From: Smaragdicoccus niigatensis DSM 44881 = NBRC 103563
GTDB lineage: Bacteria; Actinomycetota; Actinomycetes; Mycobacteriales; Mycobacteriaceae
Direction: 5' to 3'
Length of the DNA: 64,000 nt
NCBI RefSeq assembly: GCF_000380645.1
Contig: NZ_AQXZ01000013.1
Coordinates: 62,001 to 126,000 of the forward strand
Every line of letters begins with the position of its first letter. Position 1 is the first letter of the stretch. Positions 19,109 through 26,260 of the stretch are shown piece after piece. Position numbers and translations under genes: made by a program. Below the pieces are notes generated by a model. That model was not told the DNA's origin. It did not search any database and worked only from the letters and a program-made list of their open reading frames with translations.

Positions 19109-20446
19109 TCACCCCGAAAGGTGCTGCCGGACGCGCCTTTTCAAGGTCAGCATCGCACCGTCCCGCGGAACCATCATTTCGGTCCGCACCCTTGGGTGCG
19201 GTATCGGCGTCGACTGCGGCACGAAGCTACGTTCGGCGAGGAACGTGCGCAGCAGCACTTTCAGCTCAAATGCCGCGAACGGTGCGCCGAGACACTTGTT
19301 GACCCCGCCGCCAAACGGCAACAGCGACGTCGAGCTCGGCTGCTCATCGATGAACCGCTGGGGCCGGAACTCGAATGGATCGGCATGAATACGGGGACTT
19401 TCGTGCATGCCCAGGATCGGGATCAGCAGGGCTGTCCCCTTTCGAATGGCCACGTCGCCGACCGTCGTGTCGCGCACCGCGCGCCGACCCGTCAGCGGGA
19501 TCGCCGGACGCATTCGCATGGCTTCGTTGATGACCGCGTCGAGGAATCGATCCTCGCCACGGTCGACACTGGCTTCGAGCTCTTCGACGACGTCCGGGTG
19601 TCGAGAAAGAAACACCCCGACCCACGACAGAGTGGCTGCCGTCGTCTCGTAGCCGGCGAACATGAGCCGGCGAGCGCTGGCCGCGAGCGCTTCGTCGTCT
19701 CGGGCCGACCAGGAACCGTTGGGTTCGGCCAGGTATCGACCTACCATGTCGCCGTCATCGATCGTCCCGTTTCGCCGGCGGTCGGCGATCTCGGCAAGGA
19801 CGATCTGATCGATGGCTCGTTCGGCCGATGACAGCTGCGGATGTCGCGGTATCCGACCTCCGGTGACCAGGCCCAGCGCCGCAAGACTCTCGAAAACGAC
19901 ACCGTTGAGCACGCCGAAATAGTTCGCCAGCGCACGGTCCAACTGCTCAAGCCGTCGTTGGTCGGTCACCCCGAAAACGACCGCTGACATCACATCGGAC
20001 GCCAATCGGTGGCTGAGGGCGAAGAACGAAATCGTTGTACCCGTGGGCCATTGGCCGATACGTCGATGGACGATGTCAACCATCTTCTGCTCATACGACT
20101 TCAACGCGCGGCCGTTGAACGGCGGAGAGATCAACCGCCGTTCCTGCGCATGGCGCGCATGGTCGAAGAAGATGTACGAATCGCCGAACAGCACGTCATG
20201 TGGCGAGAAGCGCCGCAGAAATTCACCCCAGGACCACGCCTTGTCCTCATCACGGAACACCTGGCGGAGATCCTCCGGGACTCTGGTGACCACGATGTCG
20301 GGGAATCCCGGGAAGCTGTAGCGGAAGCGGTCGCCGAATTTCTCGAAGACCTGCTGGGTGTGACCAGGCCTGACCAGCGCATTGACGCTGCTCAATCCCC
20401 TGGCCAACGTGACGCGTGGCAGCGAGTTCCTCGACTCCGAGGGCAT
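19109..20446 (-). CDS. Cytochrome P450
   Basis: 445 residues. The haem-binding loop FGGGVNKCLGAPFAAFE places the ligand at about C385; the I-helix AGYETTAATLSWVG carries the oxygen-activating Thr pair, and the ExxR motif is NEAMRMRP. No N-terminal anchor, as for soluble bacterial P450s. ATG at 20446 follows AGGAG by six bases; longer in-frame sequence upstream is not part of the protein. Two TGGTNNNACCA operator-like sites precede it. With the epoxide-hydrolase-like and crotonase genes it suggests oxidation of a lipid-like compound; substrate unknown. Confidence 0.94.
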   Translation of the reverse strand: MPSESRNSLPRVTLARGLSSVNALVRPGHTQQVFEKFGDRFRYSFPGFPDIVVTRVPEDLRQVFRDEDKAWSWGEFLRRFSPHDVLFGDSYIFFDHARHAQERRLISPPFNGRALKSYEQKMVDIVHRRIGQWPTGTTISFFALSHRLASDVMSAVVFGVTDQRRLEQLDRALANYFGVLNGVVFESLAALGLVTGGRIPRHPQLSSAERAIDQIVLAEIADRRRNGTIDDGDMVGRYLAEPNGSWSARDDEALAASARRLMFAGYETTAATLSWVGVFLSRHPDVVEELEASVDRGEDRFLDAVINEAMRMRPAIPLTGRRAVRDTTVGDVAIRKGTALLIPILGMHESPRIHADPFEFRPQRFIDEQPSSTSLLPFGGGVNKCLGAPFAAFELKVLLRTFLAERSFVPQSTPIPHPRVRTEMMVPRDGAMLTLKRRVRQHLSG

Positions 20447-20459
20447 AACCGCTCCTAAC

Positions 20460-20485
20460 TGGTCCAACCACTGCTGGTTAGACCA
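20460..20485. promoter_or_regulatory. Paired FadR/GntR-like operators upstream of the P450 gene
   Basis: TGGTCCAACCA (20460-20470) and TGGTTAGACCA (20475-20485) both fit the GntR/FadR-subfamily pattern TGGT-N3-ACCA, centres 15 bp apart. Together they form a larger inverted repeat, TAACTGGTC (20456-20464) against GACCAGTTA (20481-20489). The block lies 14 to 40 bases upstream of the P450 ATG, immediately before its ribosome binding site. Confidence 0.6.
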
Positions 20486-20514
20486 GTTATACACCTCACA
20501 CTCGCGGTCGCGCG

Positions 20515-21024
20515 CTAACTGAGCAGTCCTCTTCCGATCGCGCCCGCAGCAATCGCCCACAAAACGCTCGCGAAGGTTCCGATGATGAACTGCTCGGACG
20601 CCTTCGGATCGCGCAGTTCGGGATAGCGGGCGAGACCCTTGACCGCCATGACGATCGCGATCCCTTCCGGCCAGTGCGCCAGAATCGCCACCGAAATCGC
20701 AACGCGTTCGAGCAGTCCGATCACGAGGCCACCTTGCAGCGGTTGCGGCAGATCGGAACCATCCGCGGGCGTACCCCGCCGCCTCGCGAGATGAAACGCA
20801 AACGGCGCAATCTTGATGCCACCGACCGCCGCTGCCAACACCGATAGAACCGCCGCGAACGCGAACCCCACGCCGTGCACCTTGTGCGTGAACGCTGCGG
20901 CGATCGCCGCCGACGACAACAACACCGAAGCGAACGAAGCAGTGAGCCACGCGGGCATGCGCCACGACAAGAGCGGAACCACGACGGCGACACTTCCCAG
21001 CAGGAGCATCGTCACTACCGTCAT
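20515..21024 (-). CDS. Small integral membrane protein paired with SatD-like regulator
   Basis: 169 residues with about four hydrophobic helices (residues 3-22, 27-45, 52-72, 145-165) and a cytoplasmic segment ending ARYPELRDPKASEQFIIGTF, a strongly patterned motif seen in proteins encoded next to SatD-like regulators. It overlaps that regulator gene by four bases (ATGA), so the two act together. Function unknown; transport or membrane-signal sensing are guesses only. Confidence 0.78.
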   Translation of the reverse strand: MTVVTMLLLGSVAVVVPLLSWRMPAWLTASFASVLLSSAAIAAAFTHKVHGVGFAFAAVLSVLAAAVGGIKIAPFAFHLARRRGTPADGSDLPQPLQGGLVIGLLERVAISVAILAHWPEGIAIVMAVKGLARYPELRDPKASEQFIIGTFASVLWAIAAGAIGRGLLS

Positions 21025-21599
21025 GAGTCCGCCTCTCCGAGCAGCCGTGCCGCCAGGTCCCGGGCCTTCGTCTCGACTCCCCAGCCGGCGACCGAAAGCC
21101 GCTGCGATACAGCTTGTTTACTGATTCCGAGACGATCCGCGACGACCGCCTGCGTCGACCCTAGCCGCATGAGCTCGACGGCGGCACGCCCCTCATCGGT
21201 GCGTCGGGAGACGACAAAGGCGATCAGCGCGAGCACCGTTTCGGCGTCCTCCGCGGTCGAATTCCGGCCCTCAATGGCAACCCCGCCCGCCGCAGACTTC
21301 GCCCTCGTCACGGCGGCGCGGGCAGCTTCAAAGGCCGCGCCTCTACCGGCCCGCGTCACGGCCGGCAGTGGTTCATCGACCGGGCCGACACCGATCCCAA
21401 CACTCCAATGACCGTCTTCGATAAGCGTGGTCGCAACCTCGACCACAACTTCGGGAGCAGCGACGACGCCCTGGATCTCGTCCCCGGCAGTGCGCTCGAA
21501 CGGACGGAGCGCCGCACAGTCCGCCAGCAGTTCGAGCACCGCGTCGACGCGATCGACATCGCGACGACTTCGTCGTTGATCGATCGTCATAACGAACAT
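21021..21599 (-). CDS. SatD-like helix-turn-helix protein
   Basis: About 192 residues. N-terminal MTIDQRRSRRDVDRV and FERTAGDEIQGV, GVGVGPVDEPLP-like Gly-rich loop, and a C-terminal HTH, STQAVVADRLGISKQAVSQRLSVAGW (about 145-170). This is the SatD-like layout: an N-terminal domain of unknown ligand and a DNA-binding end. Start is uncertain between GTG 21602, ATG 21599 and ATG 21590; the hydrophobic FVMTIDQ opening favours one of the first two. Repeated AAACTTGAC elements just upstream suggest autoregulation. It is translationally coupled to the membrane protein gene. Confidence 0.8.
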   Translation of the reverse strand: MFVMTIDQRRSRRDVDRVDAVLELLADCAALRPFERTAGDEIQGVVAAPEVVVEVATTLIEDGHWSVGIGVGPVDEPLPAVTRAGRGAAFEAARAAVTRAKSAAGGVAIEGRNSTAEDAETVLALIAFVVSRRTDEGRAAVELMRLGSTQAVVADRLGISKQAVSQRLSVAGWGVETKARDLAARLLGEADS

Positions 21600-21612
21600 C
21601 ACTAAAGGCTAC

Positions 21613-21649
21613 AAACTTGACCTTTATCAGTCAAGGTTTAAAACTTGAC
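21613..21649. promoter_or_regulatory. Repeated AAACTTGAC elements upstream of the SatD-like gene
   Basis: AAACTTGAC occurs at 21613-21621 and 21641-21649 on the plus strand, and a close copy (AAACCTTGAC read on the minus strand) at 21630-21639, giving alternating orientation within 37 bp. The block is immediately 5' of the regulator gene, a natural site for autoregulation; the TTGAC cores could also include -35 elements. Confidence 0.45.
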
Positions 21650-21675
21650 AGGACGAAATCAAGCCGGAAGGCTTG

Positions 21676-23235
21676 TCAACTGAAGGCGAGGACCTGGTCT
21701 CCCCAGGTCTTCCGAAGCTCCTCATCCGGATCGGACACCAGCGAGTCCACCGCGTCGATGAGAAGCGTCAGGCGCTTGCGCTCGTCATACATCGCCCAGT
21801 GCTTCGACGCATCAAGCGCCGCCGGTACGCCATATCGCGCGAAAGCCAACCACCTGCGCTGGATCCGGCCGGCGATCTCCAGCGACACCTGCCGGCCGCC
21901 CAGCCAAAACGTCGGATCGAACTTCACGGTCCCGAAATTTCCGAAGACATAAGGGAGTTCGGTCGCATGGGTGGCACCGAGGCGGGCCGCCTTCAAAATC
22001 GGTGTCGCGTAGTCGAAGCGGTAGAGGAAGGTTGGCGAGTGGCGGCTGTGAGCCTCCGCCAGCCAGATGGTGGGCATGCGGAAACCGGCATCCCGCGAGA
22101 TCGCCATCGCACCCTTCGGCCGATCCACGTCCGGGTACGCCGCGAGAATCTCCGCGATGCGCTCAGGCGGAAGGGTCGGATGCTCCTTGGCGATGCCGTT
22201 GAGCATCGTGTTCACCGCTTCCGGTGTCACCGGCATGATCTGCGACTTGATGAACTTGAAGAGCGAAGCCTCGTCGGCGTTCGTGCCGATGATGAGCGGA
22301 ATCCGGTGAGACAGCCCCTTCTGATACGCCGCAATCGGATAGCGCGGCACAATGTCGCCATCGACGACCGGCGACACCCCGAGAACGCCCGGATTCTCGG
22401 CCGGGAATTCCTCGGCCAAGGTGTCGGCAGCCTCGGCGAGCCGGTCGAGCGGAAGATTGCACAGATCGCGCGCATTCTCGGGTTCCACATCGAGCATCGC
22501 GAGAAACCGACGAGCGACCAATTCCGCCCGCTCCGGGCCGAAGACTGCCGACGCCGGCGAACTCTGCACGATCGCCCGGTGGAACAGCCCCTCCGCGGGT
22601 GGGGACACCATGAGCGTCGTCACGCAGCCGCCGCCGGCTGATTCGCCGAAGATGGTCACCTGGTCCGGGTCGCCGCCAAACGCGGCGATGTTGTCCCGCA
22701 CCCAGCGCAGTCCCGCCAGGATGTCGTGCAACCCAAGATTCGGAACGAACTCGCAGTCCGGGGTCGAGAACGCCCTTAGGTCGATGAAGCCGAGAGCGCC
22801 GATCCGGAAGTTGAGGACGACGACCACCACGTCGCCCGTGACCGCCAGGTGCCGTCCGTCGTAGACGCCTTGCGCGGCGGTTCCCAGGCAGTAGGCGCCA
22901 CCGTGGACCCACACCATGACGGGCCGGCGCTTGTCGTCGATCTCGGGGGTCCAGACGTTGAGCCACAGGCAGTCCGGACCGGGATTCAGCTCGCCGTCAA
23001 GCGGAATGAGCTTGCCCATCATTTGGGGCGCGATGTCCCGATGTTTCGTGCAGTCCTTGACCGCGGTCCACGGCTCAGGCGGCTGCGGCTTCACAAACCG
23101 GGTCGACGGCTCGAGCGGCGCGGCATACGGAATCGACTTGAAGACGACCGCGCCCGCGGCGCGCTCGCCCCCAACCGGGCCGTGCTCAGTGACGACGACC
23201 GGCCAGCCGGCATCGTCATCTTCGATTTCGCTCAT
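21676..23235 (-). CDS. Type B carboxylesterase
   Basis: 519 residues, usual for the family. The nucleophile is Ser at about 199 in FGESAGGGCVTT, the oxyanion hole is VHGGAYCLG at about 110-118, and the N-terminal GERAAGAVVFKSIPYAAP is diagnostic. The catalytic His lies in GATHATELPYVFG near 430. No signal peptide, so cytoplasmic. It hydrolyses carboxylic esters, in line with the neighbouring P450 and hydrolase genes. It begins four bases after the end of the SelT/W-like gene, so the two are probably cotranscribed. Confidence 0.93.
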   Translation of the reverse strand: MSEIEDDDAGWPVVVTEHGPVGGERAAGAVVFKSIPYAAPLEPSTRFVKPQPPEPWTAVKDCTKHRDIAPQMMGKLIPLDGELNPGPDCLWLNVWTPEIDDKRRPVMVWVHGGAYCLGTAAQGVYDGRHLAVTGDVVVVVLNFRIGALGFIDLRAFSTPDCEFVPNLGLHDILAGLRWVRDNIAAFGGDPDQVTIFGESAGGGCVTTLMVSPPAEGLFHRAIVQSSPASAVFGPERAELVARRFLAMLDVEPENARDLCNLPLDRLAEAADTLAEEFPAENPGVLGVSPVVDGDIVPRYPIAAYQKGLSHRIPLIIGTNADEASLFKFIKSQIMPVTPEAVNTMLNGIAKEHPTLPPERIAEILAAYPDVDRPKGAMAISRDAGFRMPTIWLAEAHSRHSPTFLYRFDYATPILKAARLGATHATELPYVFGNFGTVKFDPTFWLGGRQVSLEIAGRIQRRWLAFARYGVPAALDASKHWAMYDERKRLTLLIDAVDSLVSDPDEELRKTWGDQVLAFS

Positions 23236-23238
23236 ATT

Positions 23239-23547
23239 TCAGTGTGCGTGACGCGGATGACTGCGGTCGATGTGGCCTAGGTCGCGGTCGGGCTCGATGC
23301 GGTCCCGGACAATCTGCTTGAGCGAGGCACTGTCGGGAAAACCGTGCTCCTCCTTGCGATCCCAAATGACCTCGTCGTCGAGAGAGATGCGGAAGATGCC
23401 GCCCGTACCGGGGACCAGCGTCACCTCGGTGAGGTCCTGCGGGAAGGTGCTGAGCAATTCCTGCGCCATCCACGACGCCCGCAATAGCCAATGGCAGAGC
23501 GTGCAGTACTCGATGCGGACCTTCGGTCCCGGCGTAGGAGCAGTCAT
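23239..23547 (-). CDS. SelT/SelW/SelH-family thioredoxin-like protein
   Basis: 102 residues starting MTAPTPGPKVRIEYCTLCHW. The CxxC (C15-T-L-C18) is in the position of the Rdx family redox site where animal members have CxxU. The fold continues with FPQDLTEVTLVPGTGGIFRI and VIWDRKEEHGFPD, both typical. Probable thiol-redox role of unknown partner. The start was set at ATG 23547, as longer in-frame sequence upstream is not family-like and would cross the hairpin repeat. Confidence 0.86.
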   Translation of the reverse strand: MTAPTPGPKVRIEYCTLCHWLLRASWMAQELLSTFPQDLTEVTLVPGTGGIFRISLDDEVIWDRKEEHGFPDSASLKQIVRDRIEPDRDLGHIDRSHPRHAH

Positions 23548-23578
23548 AGCAAAACGGTATGCGAGAAACCGCGGCCAA

Positions 23579-23637
23579 GGGCGTGTCTGGCGATTCCTGG
23601 CCGCCGCGGAGTAGGTCAGGAATCGCCAGACGCGCCC
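23579..23637. repeat. MITE-like repeat, short copy
   Basis: Terminal arms GGGCGTGTCTGGCGATTCCTG (23579-23599) and its near reverse complement (23617-23637) pair at 20 of 21 positions around a 17-base loop. The same arms, with an extra 130 bases inside, bound the repeat at 34635-34826. TA follows the right end. The right end supplies the TAG stop (23637-23639) of the YchJ gene. In RNA it would also fold as a strong hairpin between two minus-strand genes. Confidence 0.8.
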
Positions 23638-24014
23638 TAAGTGTGCCGTCCGGAAAGGTAGACCCAGGAACGATCGAGGCGAACGAATTCGCTCACCTCG
23701 TGCATGACGTCTCGCTGGCCGTCCTGCCGGAAGAACGCGCGAAACTCCACAGTCCCGGTCGTGTCGAAGAGACTCCCCCGGTCCGTCGCCACCACGTCGA
23801 GCCGCGTCCACCTGATCGAGTCATCGAGAGTCAGATGCTTGGGGCACGTCTGCGGATGCCACGTTTGCCGCACATAGTCCACATCGCCGACCGCGTACGC
23901 CGTGAATCGCGATCGCATCAATTGCTCTGCCGTCGCCGCCCGCTTCTCGCCGGCCAGCAGCGGACCGCAGCACCCGGAGAGCTCGGACCCGGAACCGCAT
24001 GGGCAACCAGACAT
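23637..24014 (-). CDS. YchJ-family SEC-C motif protein
   Basis: 125 residues from ATG 24014 (MSGCPCGSGSELSGCCGPLL). The zinc-binding SEC-C motif CPCGSG...CC is at residues 4-16, followed by AEQLMRSRFTAYAVGDVDYVRQTWHP, the YchJ middle domain, and a cystatin/NTF2-like beta sheet. An in-frame ATG at 24038 lacks a ribosome binding site, while 24014 has ATAGG upstream. Function of the family is unknown; nucleic-acid or protein binding is likely for the zinc finger. The stop codon lies in the MITE-like repeat. Confidence 0.86.
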   Translation of the reverse strand: MSGCPCGSGSELSGCCGPLLAGEKRAATAEQLMRSRFTAYAVGDVDYVRQTWHPQTCPKHLTLDDSIRWTRLDVVATDRGSLFDTTGTVEFRAFFRQDGQRDVMHEVSEFVRLDRSWVYLSGRHT

Positions 24015-24050
24015 GTACCTATCGTCCGGTATGCCCATGCGGTTGTCGCG

Positions 24051-25307
24051 CTACCCCGCGAACAACTCCTGACCGATGTACCGATTGCCGGTCACGCCGC
24101 GCGGAACCGCCCAGATGCCCGAGCCCGTGTGCTTGAGGTACTCCATCATCACGTCGTCGCGGGACATCTTGGTCTGCAGCGGGATGTACTGCGTCGCCGG
24201 ATTGCGGACGAAGCCGAGGAAGAACAGGCCGGCGTCGAGCTTCCCGAGACCATCCGCACCATCGGTGAAGTTGTACCCCCGGCGCAGGATACGGTGCCCG
24301 TTGTTGGACGTCGGATGTGCGATCGCGACATGCGAGATCTTGTCGATCTTTTCCTTGCCATCCTGCTTGGCCGCGAAGTCCGGGTCGGTGAACTCCTCGC
24401 CACCAGACAACGGCGCACCGTTGCCCTTGAATCGCCCGACGATCGTTTCCTGCTCACCCAGCGGGGTGCGGTCCCAGATCTCGATCGACATGCGGATTCG
24501 GCGGGCGATGAGGTACGAGCCGCCCGCGAGCCATGCCGCGTTCGCATCATCGTTGGCATTGACCCACACGTGCTTGTCGAGCTCGCTACCCTCCTCGGCC
24601 TTCAGGTTCGCCGTTCCGTCCTTGAAGCCGAACAGGTTTCGCGGCGTCATCTGCGCGGTCGAGGTCGACGACGTACGGCCGTACCCGAGCTGTGCCCACT
24701 TGATCGCCGCCGTGCCGAAGGCGATGCGCGCGAGATTGCGGACGGCGTGCACCGCGACCTGCGGATCGTTGGCACACGCCTGAACACAGAGGTCGCCGCC
24801 CACACGATTCGGGTCGAGCACATCCTGCGGAAAGTGCGGAAGATCGGCAAGCAGCTTCGGCTTGTTCGTCAGCTTGAGCTTGTCGAAGAACGACGGGCCG
24901 AAACCGAACGTGATCGTCAGACCCGCCGCCTTGAGGTCCATCGCCTCGCCGGTGTCGTCCGGCGGAGCAACTGCCGGACCGTCGACGGGCCCGATCTTTC
25001 CGGCCGAGGCTCCGGTCGTCATGCGGCGGGCCGCGGCCGTCCACTCCTGGAGCATCGCGATGACATCGTCACGGGAGGTCGTCGTGAGGTCCCAGGACGC
25101 GAAATGCAGGTGATCCTGGGCCGGCGTGATGATGCCGGCCTGATGCGCACCGTCGAACGAGTACTGAAGGTCGGCGACGGCGGCGTCGGCTTCCTTAACA
25201 CCGGCAGTGAAGCCGATTCCGGCAGCCGCGCCGATTCCGACGACACCGGCCCCTCCGACGAGGAGCGAGCGACGGCTCACTCCCCGGCGAGTGCTGGTCT
25301 CACTCAC
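24051..25307 (-). CDS. efeB: Deferrochelatase/peroxidase EfeB (Dyp type)
   Basis: 418 residues. A Tat signal SRRSLLVGGAGVVGIGAAAG (twin Arg at 12-13) precedes the Dyp-type peroxidase. GFKDG near residue 228 (GxxDG motif) carries the distal Asp, and HPTSNNGHRILRRGYNF near 325-345 carries the proximal haem His and Arg. EfeB extracts iron from haem or oxidises Fe2+ for uptake, acting outside the membrane. It overlaps efeO by four bases. The membrane permease EfeU of the EfeUOB system is not next to it. Confidence 0.93.
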   Translation of the reverse strand: MSETSTRRGVSRRSLLVGGAGVVGIGAAAGIGFTAGVKEADAAVADLQYSFDGAHQAGIITPAQDHLHFASWDLTTTSRDDVIAMLQEWTAAARRMTTGASAGKIGPVDGPAVAPPDDTGEAMDLKAAGLTITFGFGPSFFDKLKLTNKPKLLADLPHFPQDVLDPNRVGGDLCVQACANDPQVAVHAVRNLARIAFGTAAIKWAQLGYGRTSSTSTAQMTPRNLFGFKDGTANLKAEEGSELDKHVWVNANDDANAAWLAGGSYLIARRIRMSIEIWDRTPLGEQETIVGRFKGNGAPLSGGEEFTDPDFAAKQDGKEKIDKISHVAIAHPTSNNGHRILRRGYNFTDGADGLGKLDAGLFFLGFVRNPATQYIPLQTKMSRDDVMMEYLKHTGSGIWAVPRGVTGNRYIGQELFAG

Positions 25308-26209
25308 TGCTTGACCGCGGCGGCGAGCTTCGACAGCGGTTCGCCCAGAGCCTCGACCGCCTTCGACAGCGCCTTGATCTGGTCCTGGGTCAGTGCGGTG
25401 TACAGAACGAACCCGTCACCTTCCTTGTGGCTGTCGAGCAGCTCCTGCACCGCAGCGAAGCGCGCGTCGAGCGTCTCGGCAAGCTTCGGGTCCTTGTCGA
25501 CGACCACCGGACGAAGCAGGTCGTAGCCCTTCTTAGCGCCGGTGATGTTGGCCTGGAAATCCCACAGGTCGGTGTGCGACCAGATCTCTTCCTCACCGGT
25601 GATCTTTCCGTTGGCGACCTCGTCGAGCAGCTCCTTGGAGCCGTTCGCGATGCTCTCCGCAGTGATCGAGTTCGGGAAGTCGTCGGCGTCGGTGTGGGTC
25701 TTGATCGAAGCCACGTCGGTGTTGAGCATCGTCGCGTATTTGGTGCGATCTTCAGGGCTCAGCGGCTGGTAGGTCTTTCCGCCGTTGGCGTCCGGCGCGG
25801 GCTGCCACAGGTCCTTCTCGATGAGGTGCCAGCCGGTCCAGGCCTGCCCCTGCGCGAGGTCCGCCTCGCGCGCGTCGGTCTTCGGGTCGAGGTCACCAAA
25901 CTTCTCGGCGACCGGCTCGATGGCCTCCCAGTGCGCGCGAGTCGGGGCGTAGAGGCTCTTGGCCTTCTCGTTGTCGCCCGCGATGTACGCGTCGGTGAAC
26001 TCCTTCGTGCCGGCCACCAGCGCGTCGGCTTCCTGGCGAACCCACGCGGCGTACTCGGATGCGGCCTCGGCCAGGCGCGGGTCAGTAGCCGCCACCTCAG
26101 TCGAGGTCTTGGTCTCAGAGGCGGTGTCGTTCGAAGAGCATGCCGCCAGAGGAACCAGCAGGGCGGTGCTCGCGATCAGCGCGGCCTTGGACATCGTCTT
26201 GAAGATCAT
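25304..26209 (-). CDS. efeO: EfeO-type iron uptake lipoprotein
   Basis: About 301 residues. Signal peptide with lipobox LAAC (ACSSND), then the EfeM/EfeO domain with the HxxE motif in GWHLIEKDLW (His and Glu are metal ligands) near the middle and VDKDPKLAETLDARFA towards the end. There is no cupredoxin domain, as in lipoprotein versions. The start is uncertain: ATG 26209 has AGG upstream, and ATG 26194 or 26233 are also in frame; the last overlaps the likely -10 region. An IdeR-like box lies at 26236-26254. It probably feeds ferric iron to a permease encoded elsewhere. Confidence 0.9.
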   Translation of the reverse strand: MIFKTMSKAALIASTALLVPLAACSSNDTASETKTSTEVAATDPRLAEAASEYAAWVRQEADALVAGTKEFTDAYIAGDNEKAKSLYAPTRAHWEAIEPVAEKFGDLDPKTDAREADLAQGQAWTGWHLIEKDLWQPAPDANGGKTYQPLSPEDRTKYATMLNTDVASIKTHTDADDFPNSITAESIANGSKELLDEVANGKITGEEEIWSHTDLWDFQANITGAKKGYDLLRPVVVDKDPKLAETLDARFAAVQELLDSHKEGDGFVLYTALTQDQIKALSKAVEALGEPLSKLAAAVKQ

Positions 26210-26235
26210 GGCGCCTATGGTAAGCATATCCAAAC

Positions 26236-26254
26236 TTAGGGAAGCAATACCTAC
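26236..26254 (-). promoter_or_regulatory. IdeR/DtxR-like iron box upstream of efeO
   Basis: Reading the minus strand, GTAGGTATTGCTTCCCTAA matches the actinobacterial IdeR/DtxR consensus TTAGGTTAGGCTAACCTAA at 13 of 19 positions by hand alignment, including both outer TAGGT and CCTAA arms. A TATGCT -10-like element follows about ten bases on. Iron-dependent repression of efeO-efeB is expected. Confidence 0.55.
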
Positions 26255-26260
26255 CCAAAA

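Noticed and set aside
20447-20965. N-terminal extension of the P450 to 618 residues.
   Set aside because: It overlaps the SatD-partner gene, is Arg/Gly-rich and not P450-like; ATG 20446 has AGGAG.
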